From contig CM048572.1 of NCBI GenBank assembly GCA_026413225.1, positions 9,114,001 to 9,178,000 on the forward strand: 64,000 bases of DNA. Direction: 5' to 3'. The DNA comes from Otis tarda. Its lineage: Eukaryota; Chordata; Aves; Otidiformes; Otididae. Positions 1 through 11,456 of this stretch are shown here, piece by piece (within the stretch, counting starts at the first letter, position 1; the number at the start of each line of letters is the position of its first letter). The notes beneath the pieces were generated by a model. The model saw only the letters and a list, made by a program, of their open reading frames with translations, did no database searches and was not told the DNA's origin. The position numbers and the translations under genes are program-made.

Positions 1-2026
1 GGTGACTAACCTGTATCACCAGAAAAGTTGGAGAAGTAGTGCAGGAAATAGTAAACCCTGAAATACAACTGTCAGTGAACTCAGAACTTTTGCTCCCTAC
101 TGCAAGGCAGCATGGGGCTACGAAACAAGTCTTCAGTAACGCCTTTTTAGTTAAGCATTTATGAAGGTTCTGTCTCTGACTGGGGTGCGGTCTTTTCCGA
201 TATCCACAAGCGTCAGGCATATTGTCAGACAGTTCAAATCAAAACCCAGATTTTAAAACCAAGATTATTTGGAAGAGTTTTTTGTTTTACAATAACATTA
301 ATTTAGAATCAAGGATTAGGAAGGCAGAAGCTATACGGATATTAAAAAACCCTATTTCCCATAAATAACGAAGACAGTGATACTGGAGCATTCAAGTTTT
401 AACAACCCTTATTAAAAAAAAAAAAAGTCACACTTTCAAGAACCTCTCTGACTGTACTTGTGAGTTACAATTGCATTTTCCTACTCATCATTGTAAAGCA
501 GGAAGCCTTACACTGTACATAGAGTATGCACCACACAGAGAAAAGGAGCGGGGAGCACCCCCACATACACAAAATAATGTACAAGAGAAAAATTCCAAAC
601 AAACAGGAGGCCAATTCAGAAAGTCGTCCTAATTATATAATCTTTCTAAGTTTTCCAAGCTTGTTTCTAGCATATAAAGCAATCATTCAGTGTCTCCCAC
701 TAGTAAATACTGTGAAATTTAACTTGACTTTGATTCTCCAAGAGGGAATGTCAGAGCTGGTTTTGATAACAACCTCTTTTCAGTCTTCACGTATGTCAAC
801 AATTGTCCTTGGGATGCTGTTTGGCTGTGAAATGATCTCTGATTTTTGCAGATCCAGGCACCTACAAAGCCATCTATTTTCCCAAGTTGAGAGTCTGTTC
901 TTTAACCAGAGAGTTTGGTATAGATTCTATATGATTTTATATGATTCTATGAAGATATTATTAGCTACCACTACAAGAATGCTCACCAGATAGGACTATA
1001 ATATTGCATCGTTCAAAATATAGCCTAGAATTGATTGATTATAGACGTGTGCATCATATAATGGTAAACTACTATCTCACTGTGATACAATCTGAATTCA
1101 TGCTCGAGTTTCAGACCTTGAATCGGAATCTATTAATTTTTAATTTAAAATTGAATGAATTAAATCTTTTCCTTTTCCCCTCCTTAACTTGAAAAGAACA
1201 GAGCCCAAAGGTAACACTCTTTTACCACCCATGCAACTACAAACAGGCAGCATCAAAATAAAACCAAAATTTCAAGTATTGTTTGTAAAAAATATATTTG
1301 CAGTTGTTTTGTTCTTTAAAACACAGGTGCCTCTGACAGAGATCACTGTGCCACATACATAATTTGCAATAGTGTTCTCACTAACAAAGTCATTACTGAT
1401 GAATGGACAAAATTTTTTCATTTTCTAAAAACAGTTGCCTGGTCTTCTGTATAAGCATTTCCAGCTTAAGTGCCAGGTGCAATTTCTACAGATATTAAGG
1501 AACAGCCCCCTTTAAACTTTACTAGGGCTGCATCAGACCCAGACATTTCTCACAGATCAACAATCAGCCAGGTGCAGTTAATGCATAGATTGCATGTAAC
1601 TGAAACAAACTTTACTTAAAAATATACTTCAGAATGGCTTGGACTATTACCTTCTTGTGTGTGCATGGAAGAACAAGTTGGCTGTGAAGGTAATTCATCA
1701 TAAAATGAGGCTTTCTTATTTTAGCCAGCACAACACAAGAATCATATTCTGGGAAGCATACTGCGTGGTGAAATTGTCAACAGTTGCTTCCATGCTCAGC
1801 CTTTACAGCAAACACAGCCTCTGATTTCAACAGAGGCACATAAATACACACATCCTCTTTCCAACATACAAGATGTATGTTTCCACGTACAGACAAGTCA
1901 AATGCGTAAAGTGGAAGGTATTTGGCTTTGTAGGACAAATTCTGCATTCATTTATGTTCTATGCATTTCTGCTGAATTCAGCCCTGCCTTGGAGACTGAA
2001 ATGTGTTTAGTAACAGTACTTCGTGA
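1..2026 (-). other. ZFP64 3' UTR and possible downstream flank
   Basis: AT-rich sequence directly after the ZFP64 stop, without recognisable coding content. No canonical AATAAA was found on the minus strand here. The best candidate signal is ATTAAA at 1144-1139; CATAAA-type variants occur near 1950 and 160. The transcript end therefore cannot be fixed and may lie before position 1. Short open frames at 526-993 and 1004-1192 on the plus strand look accidental. Confidence 0.6.
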
Positions 2027-3327
2027 CTAATCTGGAATGGAGTCTGCTGGACACAGCAAAGCTGTATGGGCTCCACTTTGGATGATAGAGTAGGTCTGCT
2101 TTGGGGCTTCCGTGTGAGAGGATGAAGAAAAGATAGGAGGAGGGGGAGCTGAAGTGGACACGGTTATACTCTGACCTCCATCACTAACCACAGTCACTTC
2201 TGTTGCTCCTTCTTGTATCAAAGCATTAAGGCCTTCTAAGTCAGAGCAGCTGATTCCAGAGCTGGTGATGAAAGCTTGGTTTGCTGAAGCCTCATGACTG
2301 CTGACAGGAGTAGCAGGAATCAGAGTCTGATGTAAAGCACTTCCATCACTTTGGTCATGGGTTGTGAGAAGAACTGCTGGCTGTGCCACAGGCCCTGCTT
2401 GGCTTTGAGATATGGGAGGAGGAGGTGGTGCCAACAAACTGACCTGGCCCAGAAGCTGCAAGCGGCTGTTAGCCGAGAGGTCTTCCTGGTTCTGGCTAAC
2501 TAACGTAGGAGGCACAACATTCACTGATGCAGCCTGGACAATACTGTTAGTCTGAGCGACCTGGTGACCCACAATGATCTTGACCCTTCCCTCGTTGTAT
2601 GGAGAAACCTGAGCAGCCTGGAGTGGGACCTGGAGGTGACTGACAGTAATTGGGGCACTGGTCTGCCGACTGGGATCCATCTGGAGCTGCAGAACAGCCA
2701 GTTCATTATTTTTAGATCCATTATACATACTATGCTGCTTCTTATGACTTCTAAGAGAATCTTCTCGGACAAAGGAAGCATCACAAAGGTCACACTTAAA
2801 AGCTTTCTTGGCATCCAATTTGGCAACTTGCCTGGAGCCACCTTGCTTTGGCCTATCTCCTTCCTTCTTCTCCACTGTTTGCTTCTTGGACTTGACTTTG
2901 TCACCATGAGCTTTCCTCACATGAGTTGTCAGGTTGCTCCGCTGCTTGGTATCAAAGCTGCAGAATTCACATTTGAAGGGACGATCTTTGCAGTGAATTC
3001 GCTCGTGCACTTTCAGAGCTGCCTTGCTGGAGCAAGAGTAGTTGCACTCCGAGCACTTCACTGGCTGCTCGGGCTGATGAGTTCTTATGTGGTGCCGAAG
3101 GCTTGTTTTGTTTCCACACTGAAATTCACACTCTGGACACTTGAGAGTATTTTCCATGCTGTGCTTGATACGAATGTGTGATTTCAAATTTCCTTTCATG
3201 GCACACCGGACCTCGCAGAACTCACATTTGTAAGGTTTCTCACCAGAATGCACACGCATGTGCCTCTTCAAGTCTGAGTTGATTTTAAATTTAGCAGGAC
3301 ACATCTGACATTGGAAAGGAGCATCTC
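2027..3327 (-). CDS. ZFP64: ZFP64 exon 6, terminal coding exon
   Basis: 1,301 nt from acceptor GACAG|GAGATG to TAG at 2029-2027. Encodes residues 261-692: six fingers (266-286, 294-315, 323-343, 351-371, 379-400, 438-458), a charged linker at about 401-436 between the last two, then a 230-residue tail with a proline run (LAPPPPPIS) and the conserved end LLCPADSIPD. Two fingers have the H-x4-H spacing. This corresponds to the terminal exon of human isoform 1, not to the alternative terminal exons of human isoform 3/4. Confidence 0.97.
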
Positions 3328-6300
3328 CTGTCAAGACAGAACACAATTCAAATTACAGATGAGACACTGAGACTCACTGGAAGGACCAATGCTATAATGA
3401 ATTATGTACAGCTGACTTGTTCTAAATACCTGTAAGCTCCCAATGTATTTTCAAGATGCAGAGAACTTTAATAGCACAGTATTTATCACCTGCTCTGGCA
3501 TACTTGTGTGCAAATGCTCCACAAGCATGCCTGCCTCCATCTGGTGCTTCTTCATGTCTGCATCTTAGATATTCAGCATTTTTAGTTCATTTTGTGTGTA
3601 AAACTGTTCAGTGTGCTCCAGAGAAGCAACTGAAGTTTCTCATTTGTCCCTCTTTAGCAAAAGTATATCTCAACTAGTGTTTAAAATTAACAAAAATAAA
3701 CACTAACTTTAACAGCATCTCTATTTTTGAAGTCTAATAAAATAACAAACACATCTATGTCTTGGGTTTACACTACAAGATTTACAGGGAAGCTTGTAGG
3801 TTAGCTTTAAGCCTAGGTAAATGGTAGGCTACTGCAGAAACAGATGCTTAATGTGCATGATACATACTGCTCAGTTGTATACCTGAGTTAGATTAGCTGA
3901 CAGGAAAACCTGATTACTTTTTTGGCCTGGTTCATGTGGTGCAGCACAAATACTACTGCTGGCATAGGTAGAGACAAAAATCCCTACCTACATCAGTGTT
4001 AGGTGACTGCACAACCACAGCATTACTATAGTTATTAAAAAAAAAAAAAAAAAAAAAAAAGAGAGAGATGACAGCAACATAGATGCAACTGGAAATAACA
4101 AATGTGAAACTATTGAAACATGCATGCAAGTCTTTCTCTGGGGAAGTATGCTTACACAGAAAAGTAACACTAAGCTTTTGTTTTTTCTGGCATTACAGCA
4201 ACCAAGAAAGATATTTGCCCCATGTAGCACACCTAATAATGTTCCACAGATCACTTAAAAAAAAATCCAGTATCAGTTTGCATTCATGCAAAACAGGTAC
4301 ATAAAATATTCATAATTTTTTTTTCTTTTGAGAGCAATGCTGATCCAGAAATCTAAATTCTTAACCGATAAATCATGAAAAATGAACATACTCATTTGCA
4401 AGATCTCTGAAAGCCTGTTTATGTCAGACTACCTACACAAATAACTATTAGAATTGCCTGGATCTAAACCACTATTTTGCATTTTCTTTATTTGCAGGCT
4501 TGTGTAACAACATGCATGACCAAATGGCCAAATCAAGCTCTGGCTCTGTTTAATCAATTCCAGGGTAAACACCAGTGACTCCGTTCTAAAGTCATTACAA
4601 AAAAAAAAAAAAAAATCCAAAGCAAACCTACTAACCCAACTAAATAACTGTTACTAAATAACACCTTTTTTTTTTCTTTAATGTAAATATGTAGCTCTCT
4701 AAAGTACCTGAAGTCTTTAGGTATGTATTGTTTTGACAAAGTAGAACTGTGTTATTAGGTTCTAAGAGACCCTTGGTAAGGGAAGGAAAAAGGCAACATA
4801 CTTAGTTCAGCCAGCATTTCTCTCTTTAATAATCAAACTGCAAATGGCTGATTTATTTTATAAGTTAATATTTTCTAGAGTTTGTGACAGCTGTATAATT
4901 TTGCATAATTTGCTTATTCAGCTACACAGGTCATAGGTTTAGCTGCATATTTTTCAAATCAAGTTGTGGCCTACTGTGCTAATCCATGTATCTGTTTAAT
5001 AATTGAGATACATGCTGTATTATCTATATTAAACAAATTTTATTAATGAAGATGCACTGTTTGTTCATCTAGTTTATTTTACAGTCTCAGCTGCACGCTT
5101 AGCTACTGAATTTTTATTTACTTTGCTGATGAAGGCACAGTATGTATTTCAGTGACTTAATTTTCACATACAGGGTAGCATAACATATGAAAAATGTTAT
5201 GTAACTAGTAATTTTCCTGAATACAGCAAAGTATGGCGGTTCAGTTTATTTAAAGAGTGGTCCATTACTTATATTTCTTTACATTTCTGTCCATACATAA
5301 TTGACACTGACAGAATATAGCTTAAAAAAAACCTGTCTGATCCTGGCATTATTAATTGTAAAAATAGTTTTACTCAAATTAACAGAAAACTGATCTTAAT
5401 ATGACTAGTTCAACAAGTAATGCTATGTAGATGATCTCATGCTGAGCAATGTAGATTACACTCTCCTTCTAGAGAATGACTAATTTAATTCCAGTAAGCA
5501 ATGTATTCTACATACTAGTCCTACTTTTCCCCTGAAATTGGCTGTGTGCCTAACAGCTTTGTAACCTAACGGGATGAAATGTTTACTTTTAAAGTTCTTG
5601 TGTCTCTTTTCAGTAAATCAAAAGAAGTTATTTTACAAAAGAGGACTTAGAGAAATGGAAGAGACAACAAAACTACAGACTTGAATTTTAGCATAATTAA
5701 ATCCTTTAAGATACAACAGACTGATCTGCCCAAAAGAAAGAAGGTAGCCTAAAACCCCTTCCCAATTACTGCAATATTTAATGCCACAAAAAAAATCTAA
5801 CTCTACTGGAAATACAAGAGAACCATGATCATTCATAGGTTCTCCCACAGCCAAATTCAGAGCATACCTGCCCATGTACGTAAATGCAGAAGTATGCACA
5901 CTCTTATATGACATGGGAAAAATGCAATACTAGTTCTCCAATTAGTGTGTTTACTAACATGTAACTTCTCATAACAACCCATACTATTGTGACTGACCGT
6001 CACATCTTCTTACACAGCAACAGAAAGAGGTAAATTTGTAAAACAACTGCCTGACAGTCCTGCCTGTTCCATCACAGCAGATTTGTGAAGTATAAAAGAT
6101 TCTTTTCTGCTAGAGACAGATTGGTTTAACTCTCTCCTCCTTCACAATGCACAAGGGATTTATTTCTTTTATCTGCTCAAAATAAATCCCATCTTGCACA
6201 CATCTGAACTAATGTTGTTTAGTACTCGAATTCAGAATCAGATGGAGGATATAGTTCAGTGATTACTAGATTAGCTTTGAACCTAGCTACCTTGCAGCTA

Positions 6301-9300
6301 AAATTATACATTTAATTAGTTCTGTGAAAAGACAACACAGAAACTAATCCAGTACCCTGGATTAGGTGAAAAACAACATACAACTGTACAAAGACAACCA
6401 TATGATAGTATCTTTACAGCAAATCTCTTCTACGAACAATCTAGAACAGAGAAAACTGATTAAAATGAAACTTAGGCAAGTAATACAAAAACGAAATGAT
6501 ACAATCTTTATCAGCCTGGAGCATAAAGCTTTCTATCCATAGAGCAAAAATGATATGGACAGAATACAGTCCCAGCTACACTGTTAATGTCCATCAGTCT
6601 GCACATGGAAGGTACCACAAAGAAAGGTCAAAAAATGATGTAAATTAAATTGCTGATTACTTGCTAATTTACTGATGCAAGAAAAATTAAATTATGCAGC
6701 TGAGGTTTGCACTGATATAACTAGTTCAATTATAAAGTAATTTGTGTTTCTAATATAGTGGACAAGATTTGAGAGACACAGATAGGAACCTAGATGCTCT
6801 TAATCAATCAGTCAATGAGATTCTTGAGTTCTACTAGTTTAAGAACATCTAATAGGCAGTTTCACAATCAATACAGAAGAAAATCTACCAAGAGTCAGAT
6901 CTGTCTTCTGATTGCTTCCAGGTATTTTTAGCAGACCTACACTGCCCTACTAGATTCTACGCCCAAGAAATTCACAGTAGCTGGATGCCTAGGTGCTTTT
7001 GAGAACGTGGATAGGCCCTTTCTGGCATCTTGACACTTGTATACCTTTTAAAACCTTCCCTATGACCCTCAAACCTTTACTGATCTGAATTTAAGTATAA
7101 ACTTACCTGTGTGGGATCTCAGATGCACAGTTAGCTGGCTAGAGTTGCGGCTTGCATAAGGACAGATCTGGCATTTAAAAGGACGCTCGTTGGAGTGAAT
7201 GCGCTGGTGCTTGTTGAGGCTGCTGCTGTCAGCAGCTGCATAGTCACAGTGCTTACACTTGTAAGGCTTCACCCCAGTATGAGAACGCATATGCATCTTC
7301 AGCTTATCTTTACGACTGAAACATTTGTTACAAACTTCACATTTATGGGGCTTGTCTCCTGAAAAAAAAAAAAAAAATAGAAGAGCATCAACACATCAAG
7401 AATTTTTGCATCATAAGGATATTGCTGCAATAATAATAATACAAAAAGCACGCACTAAACACTTAATAGAAATGGGGCGAGTTTTCAGAAGCTGGACATT
7501 GGATTTCAGCAGCCATCCTATGAGCTAAGAATGCTTCTGTGCTCCAGAAGGCTGCATGCACAAGTGCAACAAATTTAGAAGACCCTTTGGAACTTTCTTC
7601 TTTCGTAACTCTGAAATTGCAGTTTAGGTGGAAGGCAGGTGAAATGTTGGAATCACTGTTTCACATGAAGAACAAACTAGGTTTATGCACCACCACCACT
7701 GTACCCTGATACACACATGGTCTGCACCTCAGAAATTCAACTGTGCTTTACATCGATGTACAGTGATCATGCTTCATAGCTCTGAATGGTACTGCCCGTA
7801 GTGGGACACGGCTTACATAGAAAAGGCAATTCCCCAGGCACAAAGAACTACAATACTAGAATGTACAGACATAGAACGTACATTCTATCTAATTTATCTA
7901 TAGATACAGTATTTTGTAGGAAAATACCTTTTGGCAAAAAGCCAACAGGAGGAAACCAACCAAAACTAACATATAGCAACTAAATAAACCTGTGTGTGTT
8001 CGTAGATGACGTTCCATATCCTTCATACCATAGGAAGTCTTGAACTGGCAACCTGAAAATGGTAAGATTATGAAATTCAAGGAAAAATCTAACAAAATAA
8101 TAAAAATAAACTACTATATTCTGGGCATCATGTTTCTTTTCAGGAACATTTTCTTTAAAATTAAGTATTAACAGAAAACAAATTCCCCATCTTATTTACT
8201 CACATCTACTTAAAATAGTGACCTGCTTACCTATGAACTTTAGTTTTCTAATGCTTCCCCTAGGAGGCAATTCACTCTTTACATTGCTGCTTTCCATCAG
8301 GTTTGAAACAAATTCTCTGGAATTTTTGCCCAAGATTTGAGATGCTCTTTAGAGTACACAGGAGATGCTGGGGGAACTAATTAATTCCACATATGACTTC
8401 AAGTCAGTACAACTGGGAACTCAGGTAACAGCTCACCATCCAAGAAGTCTGTCCAAGTGGAAAGTGCTACAGTTTCAGAGCACAGAAATTAATACCAAGC
8501 ATTTGAAATGTGCCTTTCAAATGAGGGCAAGCTTGCAAAAAGAGACTGTAACTTCTGCTACCATTAATACGGCTACTCCATCTGCGTGCCTGTTCACACA
8601 CATTTTCTGCATATTGCATGGCTTTTACTCATCAAGGTCTCCAAATACTTCGGTTCAATCCTTCCCTACAAAAATGCGAACTGACCAAAGACAAAACATA
8701 CAATGCAAAATGCATGTATACTATTTCTCATGTACAATGGCAGTTAGCAAAAAGGCAAAAAGACTCCCCTCTTACATTACTATGTGTGTGGGCATAGGCC
8801 AATGTCTACATGCAAACCCACTGTGGCACCGCCAGAATATACCACAGTGTAGCACCAAAGTCTAAGGACATGTGAACTTAACAGCAACACTACTACTGGT
8901 ATCCATGGGAGCACATCACACTCTTAGCAAGTAACTCACCTTCCAGGTTCCACACGTCTTAACTGCTTAAGGCAGACAGAGCTACTGTGCATATCACTAC
9001 ACAAAACGTATCAATTTTAAAATGAAAAGGAAAACGGGATAGTCCACACCTTACCTGGATAACAGCAGTCTAGTTTCTTCTGTGTAAGTGATGAAGTGGA
9101 TTTTCTTGAACGTGCTTTTGGTGGTGTAGAGATGACAGCAGCAGCGGGAGGCTCGCTGCTTTCGCTGGGCAGGTACGTTTGATAGCCATGCTCAAAAACA
9201 AACTCTGGTGCAGAAACTAAACACATAAAAAGGCTCAATTTGAGAACACTAACTTCTCCAATCCGAAAAATCTAATTATTAATTTTCTAGTTTTGTTAAT

Positions 9301-11456
9301 CGCTTTTCTATTTTGTTTTTTTTTTCCAGCAACATTCCTGTTCCTGGCTTCCTATTCACCTGAAGGAGGGGGGAAGGAGAAAGGCTTTTCTCTCCCTTGC
9401 TATCCTGCTATCAGTGAAAATTCTGTCAAGACCGGATGAACCCCATGATGAAATTAGTATGACTGTGTAGGCCCACTTGTCTCCTGAATCCTATCTGACT
9501 GCGCTGTTCAGTGTCTTCAGAATTTCAGTTTTTTTCTGATGCCTGTCCAGGTCTTACATTAATAAAGGTATGTTTGTTTTTCATACTGTCAGTGCTATAG
9601 CCCAAGGGAGAAAAAACACTCAAATATGGCACATGTTGTCAAAAAGGCATAATGTAAACATTTTTTTTAAATTGTTAAAAAAGTTCAGCTTCTTGTAACT
9701 ATTTTCAGCTGTTACTCACAAGAATAACAAGTGGAACTATCTCAGCTAAAGTAGCAGCTTTTAAATCAATTAAACATCACCATACCCCAAAAGGGCAGAA
9801 GGCTATAACTGCCCTTATTTTAAAGATGAGTAACTATGAAGCAGAAAAATGACTCATCTAAAACCCACAACGAGTTGAAGGATTACAATACACAAATTCC
9901 TGGAAGGGAGCCCTGAATTTTCAGTTTCACCGCTCTTCAAGATTCTCTGCCTTAACCTGTCTATCCAAATTAAAGTAAAATAATTTGGATTTTAGTAAGG
10001 TCCCAGACCAAAATAAAATAAAATAAAACTAAATATAGAAGGGCAAACCTTCAAACACAGAACAAAACTTTAGCTTTACTTAAATGTCTGCAGGATCAGG
10101 ACCTCACTTGTGCCTTTGCATAGGGACAAATTTTGAGTAATATTTTTCCTGCCAATTAGTTGTGGGAGCAATGTTAGGGAATGCAGTGTTCTCCTATAAA
10201 AAGGCCTGGATTGGCGCCTGACAGCAATTCTGTGTCTGTTTCTCATCAAGAGCAGCCTTAAAAAAGAAAACGTATAGTGATTATTTCTCATAAGTATTGA
10301 CAATTTTAATTAGTTTGCACAACTTGGTTATGCAACACATTAGACTTAAACAATTCTCTAAGTGAGTCTGCTAATTGAGATGCAAGTTAAGTAACTGCTG
10401 TCATACCAAAACCAAGAAGAAGGCAGCACATCACTCCCCCCCCCGCCCTGCTTTGCTTGCAGGTATGTGATGACTAATGTGAAAACTGTTATTTAGCTTA
10501 GTATAATGGGAACTCATGAGCAGAGGGCTACGTTGCAACTTTTTTGCACGGGTCGAGTGCTTTCAAGCTCTTGGCATGTAACACCACAATACCTGTGATG
10601 GTTTGGGTCTCTGAAGCGATGGTCCTGGTGGTGGTCTGAGTCTGTGTCGATGGCACCGTTTCTTCTGACACAAACTGGACCGTACTGGTGGCCCCGGCTG
10701 TTGCACTAGTGAGCTGGCAACCGCTTTGCTTGTGCCCAACGAAGGCATCGAGGTTATTGAACTGCTGCTTGCAAATGCCACAGATGTGGATGTCGGGGGT
10801 GAGCTCCACCAGCACCGTGGTGCCGCCGGGAACTGTGGAAACACGACCAGCGTCAAGAGCTCATCCGGAGAAAATGGAAACGGGTCAAACCGTGCAAACT
10901 GACACACAGACATCCCGCTGACCAAACGCCCCTTCGGGCCCGGGCCGGCCTGGCCCCGCCTGGAGCCGCGGGGGTGATCAGGGCACCGCGGGATCCCCGG
11001 GGGGGGCCGGCCCCGGGCTGCCGGGGGGAACGGGCCACCCCTGCCCCCGGACACGTTCCCCCGAAGGCCTCAGGGTCCCGCTGGGGGTCCCCGCCGCGTG
11101 GAGGGCACTCGCCCAGCGGCCGCGGCCTCGCTCCACGGAGCTCGCCCAGGGCCCGCGGCCCGGGGCCGCCCGGCCCGGCGCTCCCGGTAGCCCGCAGCCC
11201 CTCACGGCCTCCGCAGGCCGCGGCGCTCACCCAGATTCCCGGGTTCCGCCCCCCCCAGCCAGGTTCCCGGGCTCCGCTCCCGCCTGTTTCTTGCGCAACT
11301 CAGGTTTCGGGGCCTATGCAGGCCCCGGCACAACTCGGCTTCCGCCGCGCGGGCCCCGGAGCGCGCATACCCCGCTGGCGCGCAGCGGCACTTACACTGC
11401 ACGGGGCCGGGGAAGCCCGGCGCCGCCCCTCCGCTGCCGCCGCCGCCAGGGTTCAT
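2027..11456 (-). CDS. ZFP64: ZFP64, zinc finger transcription factor, complete spliced gene (6 coding exons)
   Basis: Joining exons 11456-11396, 10832-10593, 9216-9055, 8052-7990, 7358-7107 and 3327-2027 gives 2,079 nt, 692 codons plus TAG. Recognised from the start of exon 2 (PGGTTVLVELTPDIHICGIC), the exon 3 segment SAPEFVFEHGYQTYLP and the C-terminus LLCPADSIPD, all diagnostic of vertebrate ZFP64. Fingers by residue: C2HC 38-59; C2H2 at 151-174, 182-202, 210-230, 238-258, 266-286, 294-315, 323-343, 351-371, 379-400, 438-458. Residues about 460-692 are low-complexity, rich in Gln, Ser and Pro, probably disordered and regulatory. Length is close to the 681 residues of human isoform 1, whose terminal exon this matches. 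Family knowledge: a nuclear DNA-binding factor reported to activate the MLL (KMT2A) promoter and to act with Notch intracellular domain and NF-kB. All finger ligands are present and no frame breaks are seen, so it should be functional. Confidence 0.97.
4037..4060. repeat. Poly(A)24 tract
   Basis: Uninterrupted run of 24 A in ZFP64 intron 5, followed by a short GA repeat. Confidence 0.95.
4599..4615. repeat. Poly(A)17 tract
   Basis: Homopolymer in ZFP64 intron 5. Confidence 0.95.
7107..7358 (-). CDS. ZFP64: ZFP64 exon 5, three C2H2 fingers
   Basis: 252 nt, phase 1 at both ends; the acceptor is a run of 16 T then CAG, the donor ACAG|GTAAGT is near consensus. Encodes residues 177-259 with complete fingers at 182-202, 210-230 and 238-258, joined by TGVKP and SNERP linkers. 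Very close to mammalian ZFP64 here (for example CPYASRNSSQLTVHLRSH), as expected of the DNA-contacting core. Confidence 0.97.
7359..7989 (-). other. ZFP64 intron 4
   Basis: 631 nt, begins GTTTAT and ends in T16-CAG. No internal feature recognised. Confidence 0.85.
7990..8052 (-). CDS. ZFP64: ZFP64 exon 4, 63-nt exon completing a split finger
   Basis: Only 63 nt, phase 1 at both ends; acceptor TTTTCAG|GT and donor CACACAG|GTTTAT. Encodes residues 156-175 (CQFKTSYGMKDMERHLRTHT), giving the second Cys and both His of the finger begun in exon 3. The +3 to +6 donor bases (TTTA) are weak for a vertebrate donor, so this small exon could be skipped at times; skipping keeps the frame but destroys the finger. 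Confidence 0.95.
8053..9054 (-). other. ZFP64 intron 3
   Basis: 1,002 nt, GTAAGG to CAG. A 166-codon plus-strand open frame at 8365-8865 lies in it; it has no recognisable domain and I treat it as chance. Confidence 0.85.
9055..9216 (-). CDS. ZFP64: ZFP64 exon 3
   Basis: 162 nt, phase 1 at both ends; acceptor TTAG|TTTCTG and donor CCAG|GTAAGG. Encodes residues 102-154: the conserved SAPEFVFEHGYQTYLP block, a basic Ser/Lys-rich linker (PPKARSRKST) that may help nuclear import, and the first cysteines of the next finger (CCYP). The finger is completed by exon 4. Confidence 0.96.
9217..10592 (-). other. ZFP64 intron 2
   Basis: 1,376 nt, GTATTG to TTAG. Holds a possible antisense MIR remnant near 9814-9900 and a run of nine C at about 10436-10444. 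No exon recognised. Confidence 0.85.
9814..9900 (-). repeat. Possible MIR SINE remnant, antisense
   Basis: The plus strand reads CTTATTTTAAAGATGAGTAA and then a degenerate stretch, similar to the reverse of the MIR 3' half (TTTTACAGATGAGGAAACTGAG). Highly diverged; a weak call. Confidence 0.35.
10593..10832 (-). CDS. ZFP64: ZFP64 exon 2, C2HC finger
   Basis: 240 nt, phase 1 at both ends; acceptor TTCCACAG|TT and donor ACAG|GTATTG. Encodes residues 22-100. Contains the atypical N-terminal finger with ligands C38, C41, H54 and C59, followed by a Thr/Gln-rich segment (TQTQTTTRT) typical of ZFP64. Reading on past the donor gives an unrelated frame ending in a stop, which supports the splice site. 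Confidence 0.96.
10833..11395 (-). other. ZFP64 intron 1, within the CpG island
   Basis: 563 nt, GTAAGT to CAG. Mostly very GC-rich and CpG-dense. Long overlapping open frames on both strands follow from the lack of AT-rich stop codons and are not genes. Confidence 0.85.

Larger units (their letters stand above)
3328..7106 (-). other. ZFP64 intron 5 (3.8 kb)
   Basis: The largest intron, GTAAGT to CAG. AT-rich, with homopolymer tracts at 4037-4060 and 4599-4615. I see no extra zinc-finger exon in it, in contrast to mammalian ZFP64, where extra finger exons support other isoforms. No other feature recognised. Confidence 0.8.

Noticed and set aside
2521..2907. 128-codon minus-strand open frame in another phase
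   Set aside because: Out-of-frame shadow of ZFP64 exon 6.
2564..3181. 205-codon plus-strand open frame
   Set aside because: It lies wholly antisense to ZFP64 exon 6; the minus frame is the real, homologous one.
4037..4060. Poly(A) tract as the tail of a processed pseudogene
   Set aside because: Sequence to its left shows no resemblance to a known mRNA and no target-site duplication was noticed.
8365..8865. 166-codon plus-strand open frame
   Set aside because: Sits inside ZFP64 intron 3, has no recognisable domain and no splice or promoter context.
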